A stretch of 50,864 nucleotides of DNA from Candidatus Lambdaproteobacteria bacterium RIFOXYD2_FULL_56_26 (GTDB lineage Bacteria > SAR324 > XYD2-FULL-50-16). This document shows positions 24,880 to 33,945 of this stretch, piece after piece. The stretch covers positions 1 through 50,864 of the forward strand of contig MFNF01000008.1 in NCBI GenBank assembly GCA_001783715.1. Direction: 5' to 3'. Each line of letters begins with the position of its first letter. Position 1 is the first letter of the stretch. Both the position numbers and the translations under genes were made by a program. The notes under the pieces are model-generated. The model saw only the letters and a list, made by a program, of their open reading frames with translations. It made no database searches and was not told where the DNA came from.

Positions 24880-27099
24880 TTAGGGCAATGGTCCCATTCG
24901 ATCAATCTTCCTTTTTTGGGCCAAAGGGGAAAAAAACCAGGCCACCCCCACCCCCACCCCGGCGGCTCGGCCCAGGGAGACCAAGGCCCCGGTTTGGGAA
25001 AAGGCCAACAGCCCAAAGGCCAACAGGGTGGTCACCGCCGAAAGCCACACCGCCACCAGCGTCTTGGCGGGGGTTTCCTGGCTTTCCGCAAAAAAGATCC
25101 CATAATCCACCCCAATCCCCAAAACCAACAACAGCCCCAGCAGGTCAAAAAGGTTGATCCCCTGGCCCAGCGCCCCGAGCAGTCCCAGGACGGCCAGGGC
25201 GGCCAACAAGGGGGGCAGGAGGGTCTTGGAGCCTTGGGTCCAACCGTAGCGGTGGAGCAAAAACAGGGCGATCCCCAGGTAGGCAATCCCCAAGGCCCAG
25301 CCGATCCGCTCCCGGTAGCGGCCCAACAACTTGGGTGTGTCCCGGCCCGGATCGATCCAATGGACTCCGGGGCCAACCCAACCTTGGGCCTCTTGGGCAG
25401 TGAGGGCCTTGAGCGGAACCAAGGGAGCGTACCACCGGCCCCCGGACTGCCCAAAGAGCCCCGGCAGGGGCAGTTCCTTCAGGTCCAGCGGCCTCCCTTG
25501 CGCCAACGTGCGTCCAAAGTCCTCCAGGGTTTTGTCCTCAAAGCCCAGTTTGGCAAGTTCGGTCTTAAGTCCGGCTTCCCAAGCCGAAGCCAGCGCCTGT
25601 CGCTGCCGCTCTTGGGCCTCCGGTCCGCTCCAAATTCGGGCCAAGGACCAAGCGGGGAGGGTTTGGGACAAGGCCTCCAAGCGGCCGACCAAAGCCTCCA
25701 GGTCCGGGGCCTCCACCAAAAAAAAAGACCCGAACGAAAGCTCAGGGAAGTAAGCCTGGACCAATTTTTCTTCGGCCAACAACCGGGCTGGTCGGCTGGC
25801 CAAGCGTTCCAGCTCGTCGTTGCCGTAGAGCTTGGGCAACTGGGTCAGGGAGAGCAACGTAAGCAAGAGCCCCAAAGCCTTGGGCCTGAGTTTGGGGTAA
25901 AAAGCCAAGGAACCTTGGGCCCAATCCAGCACCCAAGGACGGTCCACCAAAGGCCCCGGCCCCAGCCGCAACCGAACCCAAAGGTAGGCCCCCAAAAGGC
26001 CCAAGCCGGAAAACAGCGCCACCTGCCGCAGTCCGGGAAAGGGAGCGAGCCCCAGGGCCAAGTAGCTGCAAAGGCTGGTCAAAAATCCCCATTTTAGGGC
26101 CGGGTACAGGTTTTTCAGCGGACCTTGAGGCGGGTAACGGGTATGGACCAGCCCGTGGAACCCATAATCCACCGCCACCCCGACCAAACTGCCCCCAAAA
26201 ACCAAGGTCAACAGGTGCAATTCCCCAAAGGCCGCCAGCACCCCCGCCAGCCCCAAGGTCAGCCCGGCCAAGACCGGCAGCAGCCCGGCCCACAGATCCC
26301 GTCGGTTGCCAAAGGCGAGCCCCAACAACAAAACCACCCCCAACAAGGAACCCCCGCCGATCCAGTTCATCTCCATCCGGGCCTGCTGGGCCGCTTGGTT
26401 GGCATATCGGCTCACCCCGGTCCAGGCCAGTTGGGAGCCCGGCGACATGGTGGCGGCCCAGGCGGACTCAACGGCTTTGGGGTCCGCTTCGGTCGCCTCA
26501 AAGTCAAAGGCGCTGTGGCTCAGCTCCAGCACAAAGCCCAGGTGGGACCGGTCAAACTCTCTCAGCCCCGAAGCGAGGGGCAGCAAGGGGGCCAGTTCCC
26601 GAAGCAGGGAGGGCAACAGCAGCAAGGGGTCTTGGGCCGGGTGGCTGAAAAAGCTGGCCAGGGGGCTGTAAAGTTGGCGGCGGGTCTGTTCCAATAGGTC
26701 CGGCCCAGGGTTGGGGCCAAACAGGGCTTGGGAAGCCGGGGCGGAAAGCTTGGCCCAAGGGTGGGTCAAGTAAAGCTCCTCCAACCCCGCAGGGCTTTTG
26801 GGGGGAAGAAACCGGCCGGTTTCCAAAAGGGCGGCCAAAAATCTCCGGCTCTCTGGGGCCAACTCTTTGGGCTCTGTGGCAGAAACCAAAAAATACACCC
26901 GTTTGGCCGCCGGTTCGGCCAAATCGGCCACCGCCTGTTCCAGCCCCTCTTCCCGCTCCGAAGGCGGCAACAAGGTGACGATCCGGGTTTCAAGGGTCCC
27001 TGGTCGGCTCAAGGCCCACAGGTCGTACCCCAACAGGACCCACAACAGCCCCAAAAACAAACGGCCCCAAATCCGGTGGCCTGGCCCCCAGAGGTTCAT
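24880..27099 (-). CDS. MMPL/RND-type exporter of the aryl-polyene gene-cluster class
   Basis: This is a 739-residue membrane protein. It has one N-terminal transmembrane helix, a periplasmic loop of about 190 residues, five helices near residues 240-400, a second periplasmic loop and a final group of helices with GIGVDYGIFFAES. That GxxVDYG motif, also seen as GVAVDYGFHG in the first half, is the RND helix-4 signature. Such proteins accompany LolA-like carriers in aryl-polyene and flexirubin clusters and are thought to move the lipid product from the inner membrane. It abuts the LolA-like gene with no gap. Confidence 0.9.
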   Translation of the reverse strand: MNLWGPGHRIWGRLFLGLLWVLLGYDLWALSRPGTLETRIVTLLPPSEREEGLEQAVADLAEPAAKRVYFLVSATEPKELAPESRRFLAALLETGRFLPPKSPAGLEELYLTHPWAKLSAPASQALFGPNPGPDLLEQTRRQLYSPLASFFSHPAQDPLLLLPSLLRELAPLLPLASGLREFDRSHLGFVLELSHSAFDFEATEADPKAVESAWAATMSPGSQLAWTGVSRYANQAAQQARMEMNWIGGGSLLGVVLLLGLAFGNRRDLWAGLLPVLAGLTLGLAGVLAAFGELHLLTLVFGGSLVGVAVDYGFHGLVHTRYPPQGPLKNLYPALKWGFLTSLCSYLALGLAPFPGLRQVALFSGLGLLGAYLWVRLRLGPGPLVDRPWVLDWAQGSLAFYPKLRPKALGLLLTLLSLTQLPKLYGNDELERLASRPARLLAEEKLVQAYFPELSFGSFFLVEAPDLEALVGRLEALSQTLPAWSLARIWSGPEAQERQRQALASAWEAGLKTELAKLGFEDKTLEDFGRTLAQGRPLDLKELPLPGLFGQSGGRWYAPLVPLKALTAQEAQGWVGPGVHWIDPGRDTPKLLGRYRERIGWALGIAYLGIALFLLHRYGWTQGSKTLLPPLLAALAVLGLLGALGQGINLFDLLGLLLVLGIGVDYGIFFAESQETPAKTLVAVWLSAVTTLLAFGLLAFSQTGALVSLGRAAGVGVGVAWFFSPLAQKRKIDRMGPLP

Positions 27100-27777
27100 T
27101 TAAGGTATAAAGTCACGGCGAGGCTCCAGGAAAAAAAACTCCGTTTCCCCGAAACTGTCCTTGTACCTTTGGAAGTCGGCCAACCGGATGGACATCACGG
27201 TTTTGTCTCGCAAAAACAGCCGCACCCAATAGATCACCCCCCGGCTGCCCCGGATGCGGAACTCTGCGACATTGGCGGCCAGCACCCCGGACTGGGGTAC
27301 CACCTTGATCTCCCAAAGCTCCTCTTTGACCCCAAAGTAAAGGGCCGCTTCGGAGCCCAGCTTGGCCATCGAACCTTGGGAGAATTCCTGGAGTTTCCGG
27401 TAGAACCCCGGATCGTCCCCGACCCGCTCCTTGCCTTGGCTGCTCAGGTGAAAAACCCCGTCCTGGTTGACCCACAGCGCCTCTTTGTAGGGACTCAAGG
27501 TCTGCCACAACAGCCCCTTTTCCACATCAAAGACCACCCGGCCCTCCGAGTTGACCGGCCGCTCGATGCCCAGTTTGTACACCGAAAGGATAAACCTAGC
27601 CTGGAAGGCGGCCTCTTGGGACAAGATTGCGTTGAGTTCCTTGAGTTCCTTGGGCGGATTTTCATAGTTGACCAGCGCCCCCGGAAAGTCCTCGGGGGGC
27701 GGCAGTTCGGCATGGCAGGGGCCGGAGAGACCCAAGAGCCCCACCAGTATCCACAGCCAAAACTCTTTTTGCCTCAT
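27100..27777 (-). CDS. LolA-like outer-membrane lipid carrier
   Basis: This is a 225-residue periplasmic protein. A signal peptide (FWLWILVGLLGLSGPCHA) is followed by the half-open beta-barrel pattern of LolA relatives: ARFILSVYKLG, GRVVFDVEKGLLWQT, then LWVNQDGVFHLS and a late RGVIYWVRLFL strand. Cluster-associated LolA-like proteins are presumed to shuttle the polyene lipid across the periplasm. The ATG at 27777 is preceded by GGAGGAAGG and overlaps the ammonia-lyase stop by four bases. The exporter gene follows directly. Confidence 0.87.
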   Translation of the reverse strand: MRQKEFWLWILVGLLGLSGPCHAELPPPEDFPGALVNYENPPKELKELNAILSQEAAFQARFILSVYKLGIERPVNSEGRVVFDVEKGLLWQTLSPYKEALWVNQDGVFHLSSQGKERVGDDPGFYRKLQEFSQGSMAKLGSEAALYFGVKEELWEIKVVPQSGVLAANVAEFRIRGSRGVIYWVRLFLRDKTVMSIRLADFQRYKDSFGETEFFFLEPRRDFIP

Positions 27778-29333
27778 CCTTCCTCCGGCCCCAAGTCCAA
27801 GGCCCCATCGGCAATCAGCGCCACCAAGCGCCGCAATTCGGGCTCCAAGGGTCGGTCTTCGGTGACCAGGGGCAACAGGGATTCCAAGGGGGCCACAAAC
27901 CGTTCCAACCGCTCGGTCAAAGCCGCCCCTTGCCCCATCGCCCGGCGCAGCCGCACCCCTTGGAGGGCGGCCACCAAGGTTCCAGCCAATACCTGTTCGG
28001 TCAGCTCCAAGATCCGCATTGCATCCCGAGCGGCAATGGTGCCCATGCTGACCTTGTCCTGGTTGTGACATTCGGTGGACCGGGAAAACACCGAAGCGGG
28101 CATGGTTAATTTGAGCGCCTCGGCGGTCCAGGCGGAGACGGCGATTTGCAGCGCCTTGAGCCCGTGGTTGATGGTTTCCCGGCCCAAGGCGGCACCGGAA
28201 AGATTGGCCGGTAGGCCGTGGTTCATCCGTTCGTCAACCAGCAGGGCCATCTGCCGGTCCAAAAGGTCCGCCACGTTGGCCACGGCGGTTTTGAGGCTGT
28301 CCATCACAAAGGCGATGTGTCCGCCGTAAAAATTCCCGCCGTGCAAGAATTCCTGGGCTTCCACATCCACCAAAGGGTTGTCGTTGGCACTGTTCAGTTC
28401 AATCTCGATCCAAGAGGCAAACTGCTCCAAACCGTCAGCCAAAACCCCGATCACATGGGGAGCGCAGCGAAGGCTGTAGGGGTCTTGCAGCCGTTTGGGG
28501 CCTTGGAGCGGGGCTTTTGGACGGTAACCCAGGTCCAGAGCGATCCGGGCGGCCACCTTGCCTTGGGCAGGGTGGGGTTTGGCAGCAAAGATTCGGGGGT
28601 CAAAGTGGGCCGGGTTGCCCAGGTAGGCGACCACGTTGAGGGCGGTGATCTTCCCGGCCAGCCGCACCACAAACTCGGCCCGCTGCCAAACCAATGCGGC
28701 CAGTGCGGTCATCACGCTGGTGCCGTTCATCATCGAAAGGGCTTCTTTGGGCATCAGCCGCAAAGGAGCCAGCCCCAGTTCCTGCAACACTTGGGCAGTA
28801 GGCCTCAGGTTCCCCCGGTAGAGTACCTCCCGTTCCCCAACCAGCACGGCGGCAAGGTAAGACAGCGGGGTCAGGTCCCCCGAAGCGCCCACCGAACCCT
28901 CTTCGGGGATTCGGGGCCAAACCCCGTGGTTGTACAGGCTGCACAGCCGCTCCAACAACTCCCAACGGACCCCCGAATCCCCCTTGGCCAAGGAAATCAA
29001 CCGGGCCAAGAGCACCGCCTTGGCCGCCTTGGGCACCAAGTCCTTGCCCAGCCCACAACCGTGAAACCGCACCAGATGCAAGGGCAATTCTTCCACCAAG
29101 CTCGGCTCCACCACCCGGCCCACACTGGCCCCATAGCCGGTGGTCACCCCGTAGATTTCCTTGTGCTCCCGCCAAGCGGCCGCCACAAACTCGGCGGCCC
29201 CTTCGATCCTGCTGCGGTAGTCCGGGTCGCCGGTGAGCTGGACCGATAGCGACTCATTGCCCAAAGCCCACAAAAAGTCGGCCAACGGGACTGGCCGGTC
29301 GGAAAGAGTCAACATCTGAAGCTTTTGGTTCAT
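27774..29333 (-). CDS. MIO-type aromatic amino acid ammonia-lyase (HAL/TAL/PAL family)
   Basis: This family eliminates ammonia from His, Phe or Tyr. The 519-residue protein has the Ala150-Ser151-Gly152 triad that cyclises to the MIO cofactor (GSVGASGDLTPL), the catalytic Tyr in YGVTTGYGAS, and NSANDNPLVD. The substrate-selectivity pair aligned to His-Leu in tyrosine lyases and Ser-His in histidine lyases reads Phe90-His91. No hut genes are near. In aryl-polyene-type clusters such a lyase supplies the cinnamate or coumarate starter, which is the likely role here. It precedes the LolA-like gene with a four-base overlap. Confidence 0.92.
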   Translation of the reverse strand: MNQKLQMLTLSDRPVPLADFLWALGNESLSVQLTGDPDYRSRIEGAAEFVAAAWREHKEIYGVTTGYGASVGRVVEPSLVEELPLHLVRFHGCGLGKDLVPKAAKAVLLARLISLAKGDSGVRWELLERLCSLYNHGVWPRIPEEGSVGASGDLTPLSYLAAVLVGEREVLYRGNLRPTAQVLQELGLAPLRLMPKEALSMMNGTSVMTALAALVWQRAEFVVRLAGKITALNVVAYLGNPAHFDPRIFAAKPHPAQGKVAARIALDLGYRPKAPLQGPKRLQDPYSLRCAPHVIGVLADGLEQFASWIEIELNSANDNPLVDVEAQEFLHGGNFYGGHIAFVMDSLKTAVANVADLLDRQMALLVDERMNHGLPANLSGAALGRETINHGLKALQIAVSAWTAEALKLTMPASVFSRSTECHNQDKVSMGTIAARDAMRILELTEQVLAGTLVAALQGVRLRRAMGQGAALTERLERFVAPLESLLPLVTEDRPLEPELRRLVALIADGALDLGPEEG

Positions 29334-29376
29334 GGTAGCAGGTACTTTGGTTTTGGGCCAGTTTAGGGGATTGCGG

Positions 29377-30129
29377 TCAATGGGGCAAGGGTGTCAAAAA
29401 GTAGCCTTGGGCCAACAAACGGGGCAACAAAACCGCCAAGACCTTGCTGGCCGCAACCCCAGGGTGGGGGCCATCGTGGAGCAAAAAAACCGCCCCCGGT
29501 TCCACTCGGGCTAGGATTCTTTCCACCAGCTTTTCGAGGTTTGTCTCCCGCCAGTCTTGGGTCCGAAAACTCCAGCCCAAGGCGGTCATCCCGGTGGCCT
29601 CCAGGGCAGCGCCCAAGTGCGGATTGGTCAGGCCCACCGGCGGGCGGAAGTACCTTGGCACAACACCCAGGGACTCCAGCAGTTGGTTGGTGGGGGCAAT
29701 TTCCCTTTGCCAACCGGGGGCATTGGAAAAGTTGATCCAGCCGCTGTGGCTCCAGCTGTGGTTGCCCACCTCGTGGCCCCCCTGGACCATCGCCCGGACC
29801 AATTCGGGTTGGTCCTTAACCTTTTGGCCGACCACAAAAAAACTGGCCTTGGCCCCGTACTGCTCCAACAGCCCCAAGACCTGGGTCGTTTCCTCCCCGT
29901 TGGGGCCGTCGTCAAAGGTTAGGTAAAGCTCTTTGCCTCGGGGTTCCAGGCGGTTGAGGGTCTCCACAAAATAACCTCGTTTGGGGTCCCAAACCCCCCA
30001 GACAAAATCCAGCCCCAAGACCAGCAAAACCAAGCCCGCCACCCAGGGGCCGTAGCCGGTCCCCCACAAGCCCAAGGAGAGGATCAGCCCGCCCAAGGCC
30101 AGCCGCCAACTGCGCTCGAAGGGCCTCAC
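29377..30129 (-). CDS. Membrane-anchored NodB-type polysaccharide deacetylase
   Basis: This is a 250-residue protein. Two hydrophobic segments fill the first 45 residues, followed by a NodB domain with motif 1 LTFDDGPN, motif 2 HEVGNHSWSH, motif 3 RYFRPPVG and the late FLLHDGPHP. These supply the catalytic Asp, the metal-binding Asp-His-His set and the C-terminal His. The usual substrates are N-acetylated amino sugars. The GTG at 30129 overlaps the upstream stop (GTGA) and follows GGGAGG, so it is preferred to a longer start inside the preceding gene. Its place in the operon suggests it removes an acetyl group from a sugar head group. Confidence 0.9.
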   Translation of the reverse strand: MRPFERSWRLALGGLILSLGLWGTGYGPWVAGLVLLVLGLDFVWGVWDPKRGYFVETLNRLEPRGKELYLTFDDGPNGEETTQVLGLLEQYGAKASFFVVGQKVKDQPELVRAMVQGGHEVGNHSWSHSGWINFSNAPGWQREIAPTNQLLESLGVVPRYFRPPVGLTNPHLGAALEATGMTALGWSFRTQDWRETNLEKLVERILARVEPGAVFLLHDGPHPGVAASKVLAVLLPRLLAQGYFLTPLPH

Positions 30130-31793
30130 GGGGCCTCCCAGAAGGGAAAGAAGTTGGTCCATTGGTCGGGACGGGCGCAAACCGCTTCTTCCAAGGCGCT
30201 GAGGTATTGTTGGAGATACCCCTCCAGGGCCTGGGTCCGGTTGGCTTTGGGCAGGATCACCTGTTCGGCTAGCTTGCTGATCCGCACCTCAAACCGTCCC
30301 TCCCCGGTTTTGAGGGCAAAGACGGTGTACACCGGACATTCCAGCAGAGAGGCCAGGATCAAGGGGCCATGGCCAAAAGGAGCGGAGCGGCCCAAAAAGG
30401 GAAGCATCGAATACCGGTCCTTGGCCCCAAAGGTCAGGCGGTCCCCCAGCATCCCCAAAAACTCCCCTTTTTCGATCACCTCCTTGAGGGCAAAGATACT
30501 GCCCAGGTCCAGCTTGCTCAGTTCAAAGATGTGGGCAACCGCCTCGGGGTTGATCTTTTTGAGCACCTCCATCACCGCTTGGGCATTTTGGTTGAACATG
30601 ATCGCATGGACCGGCTTTTGTTGTTCCTTGAGGCTCAAGGCTTTGAGGAAGTCGGTACTGCCCAGGTGGGCACTCAAAAAAATTGCGCCCTGGGGCCGAG
30701 CCTTGATTTCCTCCATCCACTCCTGGCCAACCACCTCCACTTCGTACCCTTGGGTTCGGTTCCGCCAGAAGGCGAAGCGGTCCAAGAGCAGGTCCCCAAA
30801 CCGGTAATACTGCCGCCACACCAAGCCGCCTGGGGAAGCATGGTCTAAGGCGGACCTGGGGTCTTGGGCGACCTGGGCCAAAAACTCCCCCACCGCCCTT
30901 CGTCCCCTTTGGTCGGAGAGGTAATAAAACCAAATCACCGGGACCATCACCCCCCTGCTGAGCCGCGGTCCCAGGGCCTCAAACACCCGGATCGCCAGAT
31001 GGACCCAAAAGGTGTTGGTCCTTTCCTTCCTTTCAAACCACTCCGGGCCCCCTTTGGGTCCAAACAGCCTGCGCAACAGGGTGTAGGGGGACAAGGCCAG
31101 GCTCCGTAGGCTCAAAGCCAGGTGGGAACGGGCGACCAAGAGGTTGTCGGACCAATAGTGGTAGTTGGAAAGATTGCCTTCCAGGTACTTGACCTTCGTG
31201 GGCAGGCTGATCACCTCCAACCCCTCCCAAAACAACCAAACCGCAATCTCCGGGTCAAAGTCCATCCGGTTGCCCAGGGAGTGCCGGTCCAAAAGCCGCA
31301 CCGTTGGCCCCAGCGGGTAGGCCCGAAAGCCACATAGACCGTCTTTGATGGCCAAAGAAAGGCACTGGAGCCGGATCACCCAAGTAGTGATCTGGCGGCC
31401 AATCAATCTGGCCCTGGGGGCGGTTTGGTCAAAAACCGGCTGTCCCAGCACCAGCGCCTTGGGGTGCGAGGTCAGGGCCTCCAAAAACCGGGGCAGGTCC
31501 TCCAGGTTGTGCTGCCCGTCCGCATCCATCTGGATCGCATGGGTAAAGCCCAGCCGCTTGACCTCCCGCAATCCGTCCTTGACCGCTGCCCCCTTGCCGC
31601 CGTTTTCGGGCCGGGTCAGCAGGGTCAAAAACTTGTGTTCCAAGGCCAGGGCGGCAAACACCTCCTTGGCCTCTGGGCTGGAGCCGTCGTCCACCATCAA
31701 CACCGGCAGGCCGTAGGGCTTGAGGCCCTTTATGACCGCTCCGATCGGGTCTTTGTGGTTGTAATTGGGGATCACGACACAAGGGCGCATCAT
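30126..31793 (-). CDS. Fused GT2 glycosyltransferase and LPLAT acyltransferase
   Basis: This is a 555-residue two-domain protein. The N-terminal GT2 domain (about 1-240) has CVVIPNYNH, MVDDGSS and the metal-binding QMDADGQHNLED, like dolichol-phosphate-type transferases. The C-terminal domain from about residue 270 is of the LPLAT/HtrB class, with the HX4D motif in SAHLGSTDF and a later LGDRLTFG. The same pairing is seen in aryl-polyene clusters, where it is thought to build the sugar-acyl membrane anchor. The ATG at 31793 overlaps the ligase stop (ATGA), and GGAG lies upstream. Confidence 0.9.
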   Translation of the reverse strand: MMRPCVVIPNYNHKDPIGAVIKGLKPYGLPVLMVDDGSSPEAKEVFAALALEHKFLTLLTRPENGGKGAAVKDGLREVKRLGFTHAIQMDADGQHNLEDLPRFLEALTSHPKALVLGQPVFDQTAPRARLIGRQITTWVIRLQCLSLAIKDGLCGFRAYPLGPTVRLLDRHSLGNRMDFDPEIAVWLFWEGLEVISLPTKVKYLEGNLSNYHYWSDNLLVARSHLALSLRSLALSPYTLLRRLFGPKGGPEWFERKERTNTFWVHLAIRVFEALGPRLSRGVMVPVIWFYYLSDQRGRRAVGEFLAQVAQDPRSALDHASPGGLVWRQYYRFGDLLLDRFAFWRNRTQGYEVEVVGQEWMEEIKARPQGAIFLSAHLGSTDFLKALSLKEQQKPVHAIMFNQNAQAVMEVLKKINPEAVAHIFELSKLDLGSIFALKEVIEKGEFLGMLGDRLTFGAKDRYSMLPFLGRSAPFGHGPLILASLLECPVYTVFALKTGEGRFEVRISKLAEQVILPKANRTQALEGYLQQYLSALEEAVCARPDQWTNFFPFWEAP

Positions 31794-33502
31794 CGCTCCA
31801 GTTCCAAAATTCCCGATCCGCACCGGGTCGAGCCTTGGGTATAAACAAAGGACCAGCGGCCCGGTCCGGCCAACAAAATCTGCAACTCACAAACCGCACC
31901 GGGCAAAAGGGGAGCGCTGAACTTGAGCCCAGAGACCCTCTTGACCGCCACCAAACGGCCCAGCGCTTGGTTCAAGTACTGGTGAACCCAAAAAACCTCG
32001 ACCACCCCCGGCAGGACCGGGGCTTGGTCAAAGTGGCCCTGAAAGTAGGCCAGATGGTTGGGGACCCGGAGCCTGACCCACAGTTCCTCAGGCTTGGACC
32101 GGCGGCCCAGGATTTGGGGCAACCTAGGGTGGAGCAAAAGTTCGGTCATCCTACTGCGGTCCGGTTTGCCCTGGGGGTCCAAGGGAAGTTGGGGCAACAG
32201 CAAAAACCGGCGGGGGACCAGCAGCTCCTCAAAACTTTGCCGCAGGTGGTCCCGCAGAACCTGGGTCAAGGCCCGTTCCCCTGTTTGGTCCACCTGCTCC
32301 CACCCGGCCTGGGTCAAACCCAGCACCCCGGCCAACCGGACCCGTCCGGGCGGGCTTTCCAGGGCGGTCAACCAGGCCTGGGCAACCTCGGGGCGCTCCA
32401 AGAGCTTCGCTTCCATCCGGGGCAGGCTGACCCGCTTTTCCTCGATCTTGGCCACCCGGTCCGCCCGGCCCAAAAGCTCAAACCCCAAGGGCCGCAACTC
32501 CACCAAGTCGCCCATCAAAAACCACTCGGCCTGTCCCTCCAAATTCACATAAGGGGAGCGTACCAACAACTGCCCCTGGTCCGACCGAACCTCCACGCCG
32601 GGCAACGGGGTCCAAAGGCGTTCGGGTTGGCCTTCTTGGCGGCAGCGGTAGGCGACCCCTCCGGTTTCGGTGGACCCAAAGATTTCCACCGGAGCCCGGC
32701 CCCAACCTTGGGCGACCGAAAGGGCCGTCTCCCGGTCCAAAGGGCCGCCGGAACTCAGACACAGCCGCACCTTGTCGCCAAAGTCGGCCAAGCTGACCAA
32801 CTGGGGAAACCGTTTGAGGTGTGCCGGGCCACTGACCAAGACCGAAGGTCCCACCATGTCCAAGGCCAGCTCTTCGGGGTAAAGGTGGGCGAACCTCGCA
32901 AAGGGGCGGCCGGTCACCAAGGGCCAGAGCAGGCGGAACAAAAGGCCATAGATGTGTTGGTGGGAAACCGTGGCATAGACCCTGGCCCCCTTTGTGCCTT
33001 CCCCCCAAAGGGATTCTTGGGCCAAAAGTTCGGTCTCCAGCTGGTCCAGGGTTTTTTCCACCCTCTTGGGCGAACCGGTGCTGCCCGAGGTTACCAGGAC
33101 CAAAGCGGGGGTTCCGGGGCAAAGGAGGCGGGGCACTGGCACAGCGCCGCTGGAGAGTTGCCGCAAGTCCAGGTGCAGGCAACGGGCGGGCGGGTCAAAA
33201 TCACTCACCAGCCCCACCGTTTGGGGAGCCAACTCGGCCAAGGTTTCGGGCAAATCGTTGGGCGGCAGGACCACAGTCTTGCGGTTCAACCACAAGGCCA
33301 ACAAACCCAGCAAAAAGAGGCCGCTGTCTTTGGCAAACAGCAGGTAGGCCCCAGGGGGGGCCGCCGCCACCTTGTCGCTCAAGGGACCCAAGAGGCCCAA
33401 AAACCCACCCCAGTCCAGCGTTTGGTCCTTCCAAAAGCACAGGGGCCGGTCGGCGGCAGGGGGACTGAGGAGCAGTCGAGAAAGCGGGGCAGGTCGGTCC
33501 AA
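31790..33502 (-). CDS. Fused AMP-ligase and ApeI-like hotdog dehydratase
   Basis: This is a 570-residue protein. Residues 1 to about 450 form an ANL acyl-adenylating domain with LVTSGSTGSPKRVEKT, GSTETGGVAYR, GDLVEL and GRADRVAKIEEKRV. From about residue 465 a hotdog domain follows with YFQGHFDQAPVLPGVVEVFW, the ApeI/FabZ-like motif. The FabZ catalytic Glu position is Phe here. In aryl-polyene systems the ligase (ApeH) loads the aryl starter on the carrier protein, and the ApeI hotdog acts in dehydration. Here the two are one polypeptide. The TTG start has no strong ribosome-binding site, so translation may be coupled to the carrier-protein gene. Confidence 0.88.
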   Translation of the reverse strand: MDRPAPLSRLLLSPPAADRPLCFWKDQTLDWGGFLGLLGPLSDKVAAAPPGAYLLFAKDSGLFLLGLLALWLNRKTVVLPPNDLPETLAELAPQTVGLVSDFDPPARCLHLDLRQLSSGAVPVPRLLCPGTPALVLVTSGSTGSPKRVEKTLDQLETELLAQESLWGEGTKGARVYATVSHQHIYGLLFRLLWPLVTGRPFARFAHLYPEELALDMVGPSVLVSGPAHLKRFPQLVSLADFGDKVRLCLSSGGPLDRETALSVAQGWGRAPVEIFGSTETGGVAYRCRQEGQPERLWTPLPGVEVRSDQGQLLVRSPYVNLEGQAEWFLMGDLVELRPLGFELLGRADRVAKIEEKRVSLPRMEAKLLERPEVAQAWLTALESPPGRVRLAGVLGLTQAGWEQVDQTGERALTQVLRDHLRQSFEELLVPRRFLLLPQLPLDPQGKPDRSRMTELLLHPRLPQILGRRSKPEELWVRLRVPNHLAYFQGHFDQAPVLPGVVEVFWVHQYLNQALGRLVAVKRVSGLKFSAPLLPGAVCELQILLAGPGRWSFVYTQGSTRCGSGILELER

Positions 33503-33508
33503 AGGGGG

Positions 33509-33778
33509 TCAGCTGGTCTGGTGGGAGGCCACCAAACGAGCCAGACTGGCAACGGAGAAAAAATGTTCCTTGTTTTCCTCAGCGTCCCCTTGGAGTTTTA
33601 GACCGTAACTTTTTTGCAGGGCAATGCCCAATTCCAGCGCATCAATCGAATCCAAACCCAGCCCTTCCCCAAACAAAGGTTCGTCACTTTCGATTTCTTC
33701 GGGGCTCAGGTCGGGCAGGTCCAAGGTTTGGATGATCAGCCGCTTTAATTCCTGTTCCAACTCGCCAAAAGCATTCAT
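33509..33778 (-). CDS. Acyl carrier protein of the polyene cluster
   Basis: This is an 89-residue acyl carrier protein with the phosphopantetheine site Ser44 in GLGLDSIDALELGIAL. It is four-helical and acidic, with LFGEGLGLDSIDALE matching the ApeE/ApeF type. It would carry the aryl starter and growing polyene. It precedes the ligase gene by six bases and follows the chain-length-factor-like gene after 167 bases, in which I see no second carrier protein. Aryl-polyene clusters usually encode two. Confidence 0.92.
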   Translation of the reverse strand: MNAFGELEQELKRLIIQTLDLPDLSPEEIESDEPLFGEGLGLDSIDALELGIALQKSYGLKLQGDAEENKEHFFSVASLARLVASHQTS

Positions 33779-33945
33779 GGGCGCACGATCTCTAGGGGGC
33801 CTCGGTGTCCCAGGCCGGTGATTTCACTACAAAGAAGGGGGATTCTCGCCTCTTTTTTTCCACTTAGGCAAGCCCAGATTCCTTATCCCCTGTCCCCGCT
33901 CCCGGCCTTGTTCCGGGGGAGAAAATCACCCCCAAGGGGCCGGTG

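Noticed and set aside
27774-29333. Reading the MIO lyase as histidine-catabolic HutH
   Set aside because: No hutU, hutI or hutG is near, the selectivity pair is Phe-His, and the neighbours are lipid and polyene genes.
31835-33601. 588-codon plus-strand open frame opposite the ligase-hotdog gene
   Set aside because: The minus-strand frame has complete ligase and hotdog motifs; the plus-strand frame is low-complexity antisense sequence.
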